NCBI GenBank assembly: GCA_014879435.1
Contig: JACSSB010000229.1
Coordinates: forward strand, 1-13,696
Origin: Phycisphaerales bacterium
Lineage (GTDB): Bacteria > Pseudomonadota > Gammaproteobacteria > Competibacterales > Competibacteraceae
Direction of reading: 5' to 3'
DNA: 13,696 bases
Of this stretch, positions 7,082-13,567 are shown in pieces. The notes under the pieces were generated by a model. The model made no database searches. It was not told the DNA's origin and saw nothing but the letters and a program-made list of their open reading frames with translations. Both the position numbers and the translations under genes were made by a program. The stretch's first letter is position 1. Each line of letters begins with the position of its first letter.

Positions 7082-7302
7082 GGCATCCATTCAAAAGTGG
7101 ATAATTCTGGTTGATGATCGAATGGGCTAGCGTCTGGAAGGGTTGAAACTCACGATCCGCAAGCGGGCAGAGGCCGTGCTCAGCCATCAGCCGGGCCATG
7201 ATGTGGCACGACTGGCGCAAGTGCCGCTCGGTGTTCTGAACGGCCCAGCCTGCGATGAGCGCCTGCTCCATGCTGGATCACGCTCCACTTTTGATTAATG
7301 CC
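7082..7302. repeat. Inverted repeats flanking the glycosylase fragment
   Basis: TCAAAAGTGGA at 7091-7101 recurs as its exact complement TCCACTTTTGA at 7284-7294. In both copies a GGCAT sits three or four bases outside the 11-mer (7082-7086 on the plus strand, 7298-7302 as ATGCC), so the similarity extends to about 19-20 bp. The pair encloses about 180 bp that consist almost entirely of a truncated glycosylase gene. The arrangement looks like the ends of a small non-autonomous element or the scar of one; no transposase is present. Confidence 0.5.
7107..7271 (-). pseudogene. Amino-terminal fragment of a DNA-3-methyladenine glycosylase (AlkA/HhH-GPD type)
   Basis: The minus-strand frame encodes ERHLRQSCHIMARLMAEHG, then CPLADREFQPFQTLAHSIINQ. 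This fits the start of DNA-3-methyladenine glycosylase II proteins (HL...DPVLARLI..HGPCPL...PFQ.LA.SIISQQ), base-excision repair enzymes for alkylated DNA. Homology stops abruptly at about codon 55 (SIINQ), before the helix-hairpin-helix and the catalytic Asp. The frame then runs on into unrelated sequence towards the LysR gene. The fragment therefore cannot be an active glycosylase. Its two ends lie 6 and 13 bp inside a pair of inverted repeats. Confidence 0.65.
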
Positions 7303-7690
7303 GCCGTCGTTGGGCGTAAAGCGTCGTTGGGTTGCCACAGCAGGGTGCGCCAGGATTTTTGGCATTACCGCGCGCATTTTCGTCCAGATAACGCCACCAA
7401 CCGTATTTCAGCCGATCCCAGAAACGCTGTCGTGGGGGGCATCCCACATTTCTCAGGATCTCGATCAAGGTCTCAACACCGATCATGGTGTTGTCGTAGC
7501 CGATGTGGATGTGGGCGTGCTCGGCATCGATACGAATGCTTCGCACACCCGATTGCTGGGCGAAAGCATGATTGATCGTCTGTGCATGAAGGTCATGATG
7601 TAATCCCTCTACCAAAAATCGCCGGTTGACGAAGGAATTGTCGTTTTGATCGATGGAATCGTTAGTTGGCGTGGGATTGGTTTCTCGCAT
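7295..7690 (-). CDS. HMA-like small protein with HxxH in place of CxxC
   Basis: This is a 131-residue protein. Residues 22-84 follow the beta-alpha-beta-beta-alpha-beta pattern of heavy-metal-associated (HMA) domains: RRFLVEGL, a helix, SGVRSIRID, AHIHIGYDN, LIEILRNVGC. At the metal loop, where HMA proteins have GMxCxxC, it has GLHHDLH, so the two cysteines align with H32 and H35. Other histidines (H31, H57, H60, H62) lie nearby. The tail holds a WDRLKYGWWRYLDENAR segment and a CC pair (GAPCCGN). A cytoplasmic metal-binding or chaperone-like role is plausible but unproven, since without the cysteines Cu(I) binding would be unusual. GAGGAA lies upstream of the ATG. The stop codon touches the inverted repeat beside the glycosylase fragment, so the last residues may have been altered. 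Confidence 0.65.
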   Translation of the reverse strand: MRETNPTPTNDSIDQNDNSFVNRRFLVEGLHHDLHAQTINHAFAQQSGVRSIRIDAEHAHIHIGYDNTMIGVETLIEILRNVGCPPRQRFWDRLKYGWWRYLDENARGNAKNPGAPCCGNPTTLYAQRRRH

Positions 7691-7792
7691 AAGGCGGATT
7701 CCTCAGTGGATGCGTGTCGCTTATTCATCCTACACCCAGCCGTGTATGAGAATCGCATCCTAACGATGACCGAATCGTACTTCACCCACTGA

Positions 7793-7798
7793 TATACT
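7793..7798 (+). promoter_or_regulatory. Candidate -10 box for the 1369-residue gene
   Basis: TATACT lies 56 bp before the large gene, in the 164-bp gap between it and the divergent HxxH-protein gene. No good -35 hexamer sits at the right spacing, so this is tentative. Confidence 0.25.
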
Positions 7799-7854
7799 AG
7801 GCCGGAAACGCCAATAGCCCGACCTTCTGTCGTGGCATCGCGAGGAAAATTCCC

Positions 7855-10800
7855 ATGCGCATCGGCTCTCTCTTCGCCCGGAAATTCTGGCTGCCTTCAC
7901 TGATCCTGTTGCTCGGGCTGTACGCGACTGGGCTTCGAGCCGCTTCGATTCCACCGGAAGTTTTGACCCAGATTCCGGCATCGTTACAACCTTGGATGGA
8001 GTGGGTGCTGTCGAGTACACCGGATCGGCGCTGTCCGGTGTACTACAACCAAACTGATCGCTACCGCTGCGTTTGGTTGTCGGCGCTGAATCTTAATCTC
8101 AACGCCCAAGGCGGCGAGTTCAGCCAGAAAGCCTATAACGACATCGATAGCTGGCTGATTTTGCCCGGCAAGCGTGGTTACTGGCCGCAGGAAGTACGGT
8201 TAGACGGCCAGACGGTGCCAGTGTTGGAACGAGATGGCAGACCAGCATTGAAGGCTTTCCCTGGCGAGCACCAACTGACCGGCCGCTTCTACTGGAGCGC
8301 TTTGCCAGATTCGATTGACATCCCACCCGAGAATGCCTTGCTCGATCTGCGCCTGAATGACCAGCCAGTGCCAGTATCCCAATTTGAAGATGGCGGGGTG
8401 CTGCGTCTGCGCCAACGACCCGCGACGCCAGCGCAACAGGACACGCTTGATCTGCAAGTATTCCGTCTGCTGACCGATGGTATTCCTTTCATGGTCGAAA
8501 CGCGGCTGGAATTACGGGTTTCCGGTCAGGTACGGGAAGAATTGGTCGGTCCTGTACTGCCATCGAATTTCCTACCGCTGGCCCTGGACAGCCCTTTACC
8601 CGCCCGGTTGGAAGCCGACGGTCGCTTACGGCTGCAATTGCGGCCGGGCAACTGGACCCTGACTTTGCATGCCCGCCATCAGGGGCCACTGAATTCATTG
8701 ACTCTACCTGATATTGCAGCACCTTGGCCACAGCAAGAAATCTGGAGTTTTCAGGCGCAAAATGCCTTACGACAAGTCACTGTTGAGGGCGCGGTGGCAC
8801 TCGACCCGGCGCAGACCAAGTTACCCGAAAGCTGGCGGCAGTGGCCCGCTTGGCTGCTGCAAATGGGTGAGACCCTGCGCTTCCAACTCCGCCAGCGTGG
8901 TGAATCCGAACCGGCACCCGCGCAGTTGAAGCTGGAACGTATGCTCTGGCTAGATTTTTCCGGTCAGGGCTATACCGTGCGCGACCGGCTGAGTGGCAGC
9001 CTGGATACCACACGTTTGGATGTCACCCCTGTATTACAACTTGGCCGGGTGGAGATCGGCGGCGAGGATCAGTTCATCACTCAATCACCAGGCCAAAAAA
9101 CGGTCGGTGTGGAGATTCGACAATTGAATGATCTACAACTGACGGCCGACAGCCGCTTGAAACCCGCTGATATTGAACGACTCCCAGCGGTCGGTTGGAA
9201 TATCGCCCCGCGTAGCATCGATGCCACCCTCAACTTGCCACCAGGCTGGCGGTTGCTGGCGGCAGATGGACCGGATCGAACGGGTAACGCTTGGTTGTAC
9301 TCATGGAATCTGCGCGATCTGTTCATCGTCCTGGTGATCGCCTTCGGTTTCGCCAAGTTGTGGGGTTGGCCGTGGGGAGTGGTGGCATTGATTGGCATGA
9401 CACTGAATTATCACGAGCCCAATGTGCCGCTGTATATCTGGCTGAACGTGCTGGTGGCGATTGCCCTGCCGCGTGTGCTCCCCCAAGGACGGGTGCGGAC
9501 TCTAGCCCGGATTTATCGTGGAGTGGCGCTGTTGGCACTACTGGCTATCGGTGCGATGTTCGCTGTCCAACAAGTGCGCAGTGCCCTGCACCCACAACTG
9601 GAGCCGTTCAGGCTCAGCGTGATGTCGGCCCTGTCGGGGTTAGACAGCGCGCCGTTACCAGAAACTGCATCGGTTGCCAGCCGGTTTCAGCAGTCGCTAA
9701 AAAGTGAGGGATCGCTTGCTTCCAACAAAAAATCGCAATGGCTACAACAAGCATACAATGCCAACATCAGGGTACAAACCGGTCCTGGTGTGCCCGATTG
9801 GCGCTGGCGGCAGGCTACTTTGCGCTGGAGCGGGCCTGTGGCAGCAGACGAGCCACTGCGTTTGTGGTTGCTGCCGCCCTGGGGTACGCGCATGCTGATG
9901 CTGGCCGGTCTGCTGCTGTTACTGGCGATGGGGGCACGGACCTGGATCGCGGGTCGGCGAGACGAGCCTCCGGCTGCATCGCCGTCTCCCGATCAAACGC
10001 TGCCGCAACAGCCCGCACCCGACATGGGTACGGTCGCGACGACATCGACGGTATCGACGGCATTGATGGTACTGGCGGTACTAGCAGCGCTCGTTTTCGC
10101 AGCCGTCACGCCACCCGCCCAGGCGCAAGAACAGGGCTATCCATCACTGCAATTGCTCCAACAATTGCGCGAGCGCCTGACCCAACCGCCCGACTGCCAG
10201 CGCTGCGGTGACCTGGCGGCGATGGCGCTGACTCTCGAAGGCGATGATTTACGGTTACGTCTATCGTTGCAGGCGCAAACCGAAACCGCCGTACCTCTGC
10301 CACTGCCACCGGAGGGGTTGATCGTCCGTACTATTACGCTGGACGGACAACCGGCAACTCTGTTCCGCGACGCGAAGCGCTTGCTGTGGCTACGGTTACC
10401 CTCGGGTCTGCATACTGCGGCCGTGATCGCCACCGTGCCGCCCGAGGTTTCTACCCTGCAACTGCCATTGCCGCTGCCGCCGGGGCGATTGGAGCTGAAT
10501 ATCAGCGGCTGGAAAACGGAAGGATATGTGGAAGGGCGTATCGACCCGCAGTTACAACTGACTCGACCACGCCAAGACACCGCTGCGCCACTACAACCTG
10601 GGGTGATACCACCCTTTGCGCGGATCGAACGCGATATCGTGCTGGATGTAGTGGATTGGCAGGTCATCACCCGAGTCCAACGCTTGAGCCAAGCCAATCA
10701 GGCGGCGGTACTGGAAATTCCGTTGCTGCCCGGTGAGCATGTCACCACTCCCGAGATTCGTACTCAGGATGATCGCGTGTTGCTCAACTTGCCATCGGGG

Positions 10801-11964
10801 CAAACCGAAGCCCAGTGGACCGCGACTCTGGATCGCAGTGATCGACTGATTCTCCAGGCGACCGGTCGCGAAGATCTGGTGGAAGTCTGGCAACTGCATG
10901 CCAATCCGCTCTGGCATGTGCAAAGCGCGGGTATTCCCTTAGTACAACGGGTCGATGCCGACGGTCAGTGGACGCCAGAATGGCGACCGTGGCCGGGTGA
11001 ACAGGTGAGCCTGAGCATTGATCGACCGGAAGGTGCACCCGGCGACACCGTGACCATTGATCGCAGCGCATTGCAGCTGAATCCCGGTCGCCGTTTGAGC
11101 GAGGCGTCTTTGGATTTGAGCATCCGCGCCAGCCGAGGTGGCGATCATGTGCTGACCTTGCCACCGGACGCAACCTTGACCGAGGCCCGGATCAACAATA
11201 CGGTCCAACCGCTGCGGCAACAGGGGCAACAAGTGATACTGCCGCTGGTCCCCGGCACCCAGCGTGTGGTGCTGAACTGGCGTCAGCAACTGGATTTCAG
11301 CACACGCTATACCACGCCTGTGGTGAACTTGGGCAGTCCTAGCGTTAACAGCAATTTGAATCTGAACCTGCCACGCGACCGCTGGTTGCTGTGGGCCAGT
11401 GGGCCAGTAATGGGGCCGGCCGTGCTGTTTTGGGGCGTGTTAGCAGTCATCTTGATCGGCGCCATCATACTGGGACGGTACAGCGGTACGCCGTTGCGTG
11501 CGCATCATTGGTTTCTGCTCGGCATCGGCTTGAGCCAAAGCCACATTGCAGCGATTTTGTTGGTGGCGGGCTGGTTGTGGCTGTTGGGATGGCGCAAGGC
11601 GCTGGCGCAGCGAGAAATCAGGGCATTCCGTTTCGATCTGCTGCAATTGGCCCTGGTCGGGTTGACCGCAGTGGCGTTGGTGGCTTTGTTCAGTGCGATT
11701 GAGCAAGGTTTGCTTGGATCGCCTGAGATGCAGGTCGCTGGTAACAGGTCCAGTGCCTGGAATCTGAACTGGTATCAGGATCGGTTGACTGGACCACTAC
11801 CGGTCGCTTCGGTGGTATCGATTCCGCTGTTGTGGTATCGCGGCCTGATGCTGGCTTGGGCCTTATGGCTAGCTTTTGCCCTGCTCAAATGGTTGGTCTG
11901 GGGCTGGCAATGCTTTAGCGCTGGCGGGCTGTGGCGACGGCTGTTGCAAAGTCAGGAAACATAG
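7855..11964 (+). CDS. Large membrane protein of unknown function with two exported beta-rich regions
   Basis: This 1369-residue protein is not one I can assign to a named family. Residues 1-30 look like a signal peptide or anchor (LPSLILLLGLYATGLRA). Residues 31-485 are beta-rich and have no membrane segments. Hydrophobic segments follow at about 486-504, 507-540 and 555-573, then 678-698. A second signal-like segment at 733-757 ends in PPAQAQE. A second beta-rich region (758-1180) precedes a terminal cluster of membrane helices at about 1185-1207, 1217-1246, 1262-1283 and 1330-1350. A short motif (LP, ...LDGQ, ...R.....L.LP.G.H) occurs near 103-147, 817-861 and 1102-1142, suggesting duplication. 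CQRC (781-784) and C60/C72 might form disulfides. The likely topology is two large periplasmic domains held to the inner membrane. GAGGA lies eight bases before the ATG. The gene stands alone on its strand. Confidence 0.85.
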   Translation: MRIGSLFARKFWLPSLILLLGLYATGLRAASIPPEVLTQIPASLQPWMEWVLSSTPDRRCPVYYNQTDRYRCVWLSALNLNLNAQGGEFSQKAYNDIDSWLILPGKRGYWPQEVRLDGQTVPVLERDGRPALKAFPGEHQLTGRFYWSALPDSIDIPPENALLDLRLNDQPVPVSQFEDGGVLRLRQRPATPAQQDTLDLQVFRLLTDGIPFMVETRLELRVSGQVREELVGPVLPSNFLPLALDSPLPARLEADGRLRLQLRPGNWTLTLHARHQGPLNSLTLPDIAAPWPQQEIWSFQAQNALRQVTVEGAVALDPAQTKLPESWRQWPAWLLQMGETLRFQLRQRGESEPAPAQLKLERMLWLDFSGQGYTVRDRLSGSLDTTRLDVTPVLQLGRVEIGGEDQFITQSPGQKTVGVEIRQLNDLQLTADSRLKPADIERLPAVGWNIAPRSIDATLNLPPGWRLLAADGPDRTGNAWLYSWNLRDLFIVLVIAFGFAKLWGWPWGVVALIGMTLNYHEPNVPLYIWLNVLVAIALPRVLPQGRVRTLARIYRGVALLALLAIGAMFAVQQVRSALHPQLEPFRLSVMSALSGLDSAPLPETASVASRFQQSLKSEGSLASNKKSQWLQQAYNANIRVQTGPGVPDWRWRQATLRWSGPVAADEPLRLWLLPPWGTRMLMLAGLLLLLAMGARTWIAGRRDEPPAASPSPDQTLPQQPAPDMGTVATTSTVSTALMVLAVLAALVFAAVTPPAQAQEQGYPSLQLLQQLRERLTQPPDCQRCGDLAAMALTLEGDDLRLRLSLQAQTETAVPLPLPPEGLIVRTITLDGQPATLFRDAKRLLWLRLPSGLHTAAVIATVPPEVSTLQLPLPLPPGRLELNISGWKTEGYVEGRIDPQLQLTRPRQDTAAPLQPGVIPPFARIERDIVLDVVDWQVITRVQRLSQANQAAVLEIPLLPGEHVTTPEIRTQDDRVLLNLPSGQTEAQWTATLDRSDRLILQATGREDLVEVWQLHANPLWHVQSAGIPLVQRVDADGQWTPEWRPWPGEQVSLSIDRPEGAPGDTVTIDRSALQLNPGRRLSEASLDLSIRASRGGDHVLTLPPDATLTEARINNTVQPLRQQGQQVILPLVPGTQRVVLNWRQQLDFSTRYTTPVVNLGSPSVNSNLNLNLPRDRWLLWASGPVMGPAVLFWGVLAVILIGAIILGRYSGTPLRAHHWFLLGIGLSQSHIAAILLVAGWLWLLGWRKALAQREIRAFRFDLLQLALVGLTAVALVALFSAIEQGLLGSPEMQVAGNRSSAWNLNWYQDRLTGPLPVASVVSIPLLWYRGLMLAWALWLAFALLKWLVWGWQCFSAGGLWRRLLQSQET

Positions 11965-11999
11965 CCTAACTGCGGGTTTATCAGGCTGAAGATGATCGT

Positions 12000-12030
12000 G
12001 GTGGATGCGGCGCGAAGCGCCTTGTCCACC
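12000..12030. repeat. Palindromic hairpin (GGTGGA ... TCCACC) after the large gene
   Basis: GGTGGA (12000-12005) pairs with TCCACC (12025-12030), and GGCGC (12009-12013) pairs with GCGCC (12017-12021) around a GAA loop. A 3-base internal mismatch separates the two stems. It lies 35 bp after the stop of the large gene. No T-run follows, so it is more likely a dispersed intergenic palindrome than a strong terminator, though it could still stabilise the transcript end. Confidence 0.5.
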
Positions 12031-12042
12031 CTGTACTCTGTT

Positions 12043-12068
12043 TCATCGGTCTATCGATAGACCGATGA
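12043..12068. promoter_or_regulatory. 26-bp perfect palindrome upstream of vapB
   Basis: TCATCGGTCTATC (12043-12055) is followed at once by its exact complement GATAGACCGATGA (12056-12068), with no loop. A loopless perfect palindrome of this length fits a protein-binding site better than a terminator. It lies 24 bp upstream of the AT-rich palindrome that covers the vapB -10 box. It could be a second operator of the antitoxin complex or an unrelated site. Confidence 0.45.
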
Positions 12069-12091
12069 GGTAGCCCTGCATATTTTGCAGA

Positions 12092-12116
12092 GTATAGATA
12101 TAATTTATATCTATAC
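12092..12116 (+). promoter_or_regulatory. vapBC promoter/operator: 25-bp AT-rich palindrome over the -10 box
   Basis: GTATAGATATAA (12092-12103) and TTATATCTATAC (12105-12116) are exact complements around one central T. The left arm and centre contain a perfect TATAAT (12099-12104) at the right place for the -10 box of vapB. The -35 region is weak (CTGCAT, 12076-12081, 17-bp spacing). VapB-VapC complexes typically repress their own operon by binding palindromes at the promoter, so this is the best operator candidate. Confidence 0.65.
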
Positions 12117-12133
12117 GGCAGTAAGGAGGAGGT

Positions 12134-12409
12134 ATGCCCATGCAAACCGCGAAAGTCTTTCGGCATGGTGGCAGTCAAGCTGTGCGTCTTCCCGCTGAAT
12201 ATCGCTTCGACCATAGCGAAGTCTTTATCTGGCGTGATGAGGCCACTGGCTATCTTGTATTATCAGCACAACCAGCCACTTGGGAGCACTTTCTCAGCTT
12301 ACGCAATCAATGCCGGGCTGAACACCCAGACGAAATAACCAGCTTTTCCTTGGCGCCCCCCCAAGAGGCACCATGCGACCGCGATCCCTTCGTGGGATGG
12401 ACAGAATGA
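12134..12409 (+). CDS. vapB: VapB-type antitoxin
   Basis: This is a 91-residue antitoxin. Residues 3-45 form the AbrB/SpoVT-like swapped-hairpin DNA-binding domain with the family signature TAKVFRHGGSQAVRLPAEYRF. The carboxy terminus, ending RDPFVGWTE, matches the segment that wraps around and blocks VapC in this subfamily. AAGGAGGAGG lies directly upstream. ATG 12134 gives MPMQTAK, while the second ATG at 12140 (MQTAK) is equally usual for relatives and better spaced from the ribosome site. The stop overlaps the vapC start as ATGA, which couples translation and keeps toxin and antitoxin in step. Autoregulation through the upstream palindrome is expected from the family. Confidence 0.93.
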   Translation: MPMQTAKVFRHGGSQAVRLPAEYRFDHSEVFIWRDEATGYLVLSAQPATWEHFLSLRNQCRAEHPDEITSFSLAPPQEAPCDRDPFVGWTE

Positions 12410-12810
12410 CGCTACGCTACTTGCTCGACACCGATATCTGTAGCTACCTCATCAAAGGTGGCTATCCCGCCCTAGACCAGCGTCTGCAAGCCACTGCTCC
12501 AGGAGACATCGCGATCTCCGCTATCACCCGCGCCGAATTGCGCTACGGCCTCGCCTTACGTCCCGAAGCTACCCGGCTACAGCAACTCGTCGAAACCTTT
12601 CTGCGCTTTGTTGCCACTCTTTCGTGGGACGCCGCGACCGCCGATTGCTACGGCCTCCTCCGCGCTACCCTCCATCGCACTGGGCAACCGATAGGGGATC
12701 ACGACACCATGATTGCCGCGCAAGCGCTTGCCGCAAACCTTATCCTGGTCACACACAACCTTGCGCACTTCAATCGTATCAATGGATTGAAGTGTGAAGA
12801 CTGGGTTTGA
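12406..12810 (+). CDS. vapC: VapC-type PIN-domain ribonuclease toxin
   Basis: This 134-residue PIN-domain endoribonuclease arrests translation by cutting RNA (usually tRNA or rRNA; the target is not predictable here) when VapB is lost. The acidic active site is intact: D8 and D10 in LLDTDICSYLIK, the Glu in ITRAELRYGL, the Asp in ATADCYGLL, and the Asp pair in GDHDTMIAAQAL. The ending LVTHNLAHFNRINGLKCEDW is typical of VapC. I start it at the ATG overlapping the vapB stop (ATGA). An upstream in-frame ATG at 12373 would add 11 residues inside vapB and does not fit the family. The stop is followed within three bases by what looks like the end of an insertion sequence. Confidence 0.94.
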   Translation: MTLRYLLDTDICSYLIKGGYPALDQRLQATAPGDIAISAITRAELRYGLALRPEATRLQQLVETFLRFVATLSWDAATADCYGLLRATLHRTGQPIGDHDTMIAAQALAANLILVTHNLAHFNRINGLKCEDWV

Positions 12811-12813
12811 ATA

Positions 12814-13115
12814 GGGCGTAACCAGCCGAGCGCGCCGCTGGATCAGGCCACGAGGCGAAGCGGGGTGGATGGTGCGGGGTCCGAGATAGGGGCATAGAGG
12901 CGCGTGGTTTCGGTATGGATGTCATGGTTGATGAAGGACTCCCATTCGTGGGAGGGCCACGCAGCGTAGATTCAACAGGGCTTGGGCGCCGGGGAGAGTC
13001 CAGTGCATCCCGGCGCGTTCCATCCGATCCTTGATCACATGGCGGCAGGCACCCTCAATGACTCCGGAGGCGATGGGATACCCGGCGGCGAGGTAGTGAT
13101 CGTAGTGAATTCGGT
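12814..13115 (-). mobile_element. Right-end remnant of an ISKra4-family insertion sequence
   Basis: The remnant includes the carboxy-terminal part of an ISKra4-type transposase and, after its stop codon, about 30 bp that reach GGGCGTAACCAGCCGAGCG at 12814. On the plus strand this GGGYGTAACCA start resembles ISKra4-type terminal repeats as I remember them. The left end and most of the element are gone, replaced near 13115 by Tn3 transposase sequence. The outer end lies 3 bp after the vapC stop codon. Confidence 0.55.
12843..13115 (-). pseudogene. ISKra4-family transposase, carboxy-terminal fragment with frameshift
   Basis: On the minus strand the frame reads DRIHYDHYLAAGYPIASGVI, then EGACRHVIKDRMERAGMHW and LPGAQALLNLRCV. 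This is the hallmark carboxy-terminal block of ISKra4 transposases, including the GVIEGACRH segment and the KDRM motif. Around 12945-12958 the frame shifts by one base. The family-like ending HEWESFINHDIHTETTRLY continues in another frame to a stop at 12843-12845, while the original frame stops early at 12922. Upstream (above about 13115) the similarity ends abruptly at Tn3 sequence. The fragment lacks most of the protein and is inactive. Confidence 0.8.
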
Positions 13116-13425
13116 CACGGTGACGGCTTCGCTGATGCTCCGAAAACTTGGCCGCTATCCACGCCAGAATGGCTTGGCGGTTGCCCTGCGCGAGCTGGGC
13201 CGCATCGAGCGCACACTCTTCATTCTGGAGTGGCTGCAAAGTGTCGAATTGCGCCGCCGCGTACATGCTGGGCTGAATAAGGGGGAAGCACGCAATGCGC
13301 TGGCGCGTGCCGTGTTCTTCAACCGGCTGGGCGAAATCCGCGACCGTAGTTTCGAGCAGCAACGCTACCGGGCCAGCGGCTTCAATCTGGTAACAGCGGC
13401 TATCGTGCTGTGGAACACGGTTTAT
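13116..13425 (+). pseudogene. Tn3-family transposase (TnpA), internal carboxy-terminal fragment
   Basis: The plus strand encodes TVTASLMLRKLGRYPRQNGL, then RELGRIERTLFILEWLQS, LNKGEARNALARAVFFNR and RYRASGFNLVTAAIVLWNTV. This is the strongly conserved carboxy-terminal region of Tn3-family TnpA (about 1000 residues when complete). About 104 codons remain. The frame is open on both sides only because it runs by chance into antisense ISKra4 sequence on the left and unrelated DNA after NTVY on the right; the usual LERA... ending is absent. No Tn3 terminal repeat or resolvase is visible. It is a relic without activity. Confidence 0.88.
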
Positions 13426-13503
13426 GGAGTGATGCCTTGGGCGTTGCTGGGATTGTTCCAAGCGCTTTTGAGCCTCTGCGCGTTCTTCGACCATTTCGTC
13501 TTA
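13426..13503. other. Short unassigned stretch between the Tn3 relic and the terminator
   Basis: The Tn3 similarity stops at about 13425, and this DNA does not resemble the missing end of TnpA. On the minus strand it is open (MVEERAEAQKRLEQSQQRP), a hydrophilic, helix-like stretch, but I cannot link it to a gene. It may be debris from a third element or native intergenic DNA. Confidence 0.4.
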
Positions 13504-13537
13504 ACAAAAACGGAGGCTGGAATGCCTCCGTTTTTGT
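13504..13537. terminator. Strong bidirectional intrinsic terminator
   Basis: ACAAAAACGGAGGC (13504-13517) pairs perfectly with GCCTCCGTTTTTGT (13524-13537) over a 6-base loop. GC-rich pairs lie next to the loop, and A/T runs at the base provide a U-tract in both directions. It sits 30 bp after the stop of the minus-strand gene entering from the right and is best read as that gene's terminator. It would also block transcription leaving the Tn3 relic. Confidence 0.85.
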
Positions 13538-13567
13538 CTTATTTCTTGTTGCAGCGTCCTTCTGCGC

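Noticed and set aside
7255..7603. Plus-strand frames of 101-106 codons opposite the HxxH protein
   Set aside because: They are antisense to a frame with a clear domain pattern and have no recognisable features.
12373..12405. Upstream ATG for vapC adding MRPRSLRGMDR
   Set aside because: The family starts just before the LLDTDICSYLI segment, and the ATGA overlap at 12406 is the usual vapBC arrangement.
12922..13494. A complete 190-residue minus-strand transposase
   Set aside because: Only the last 65 residues or so match ISKra4; the rest is antisense to the Tn3 fragment.
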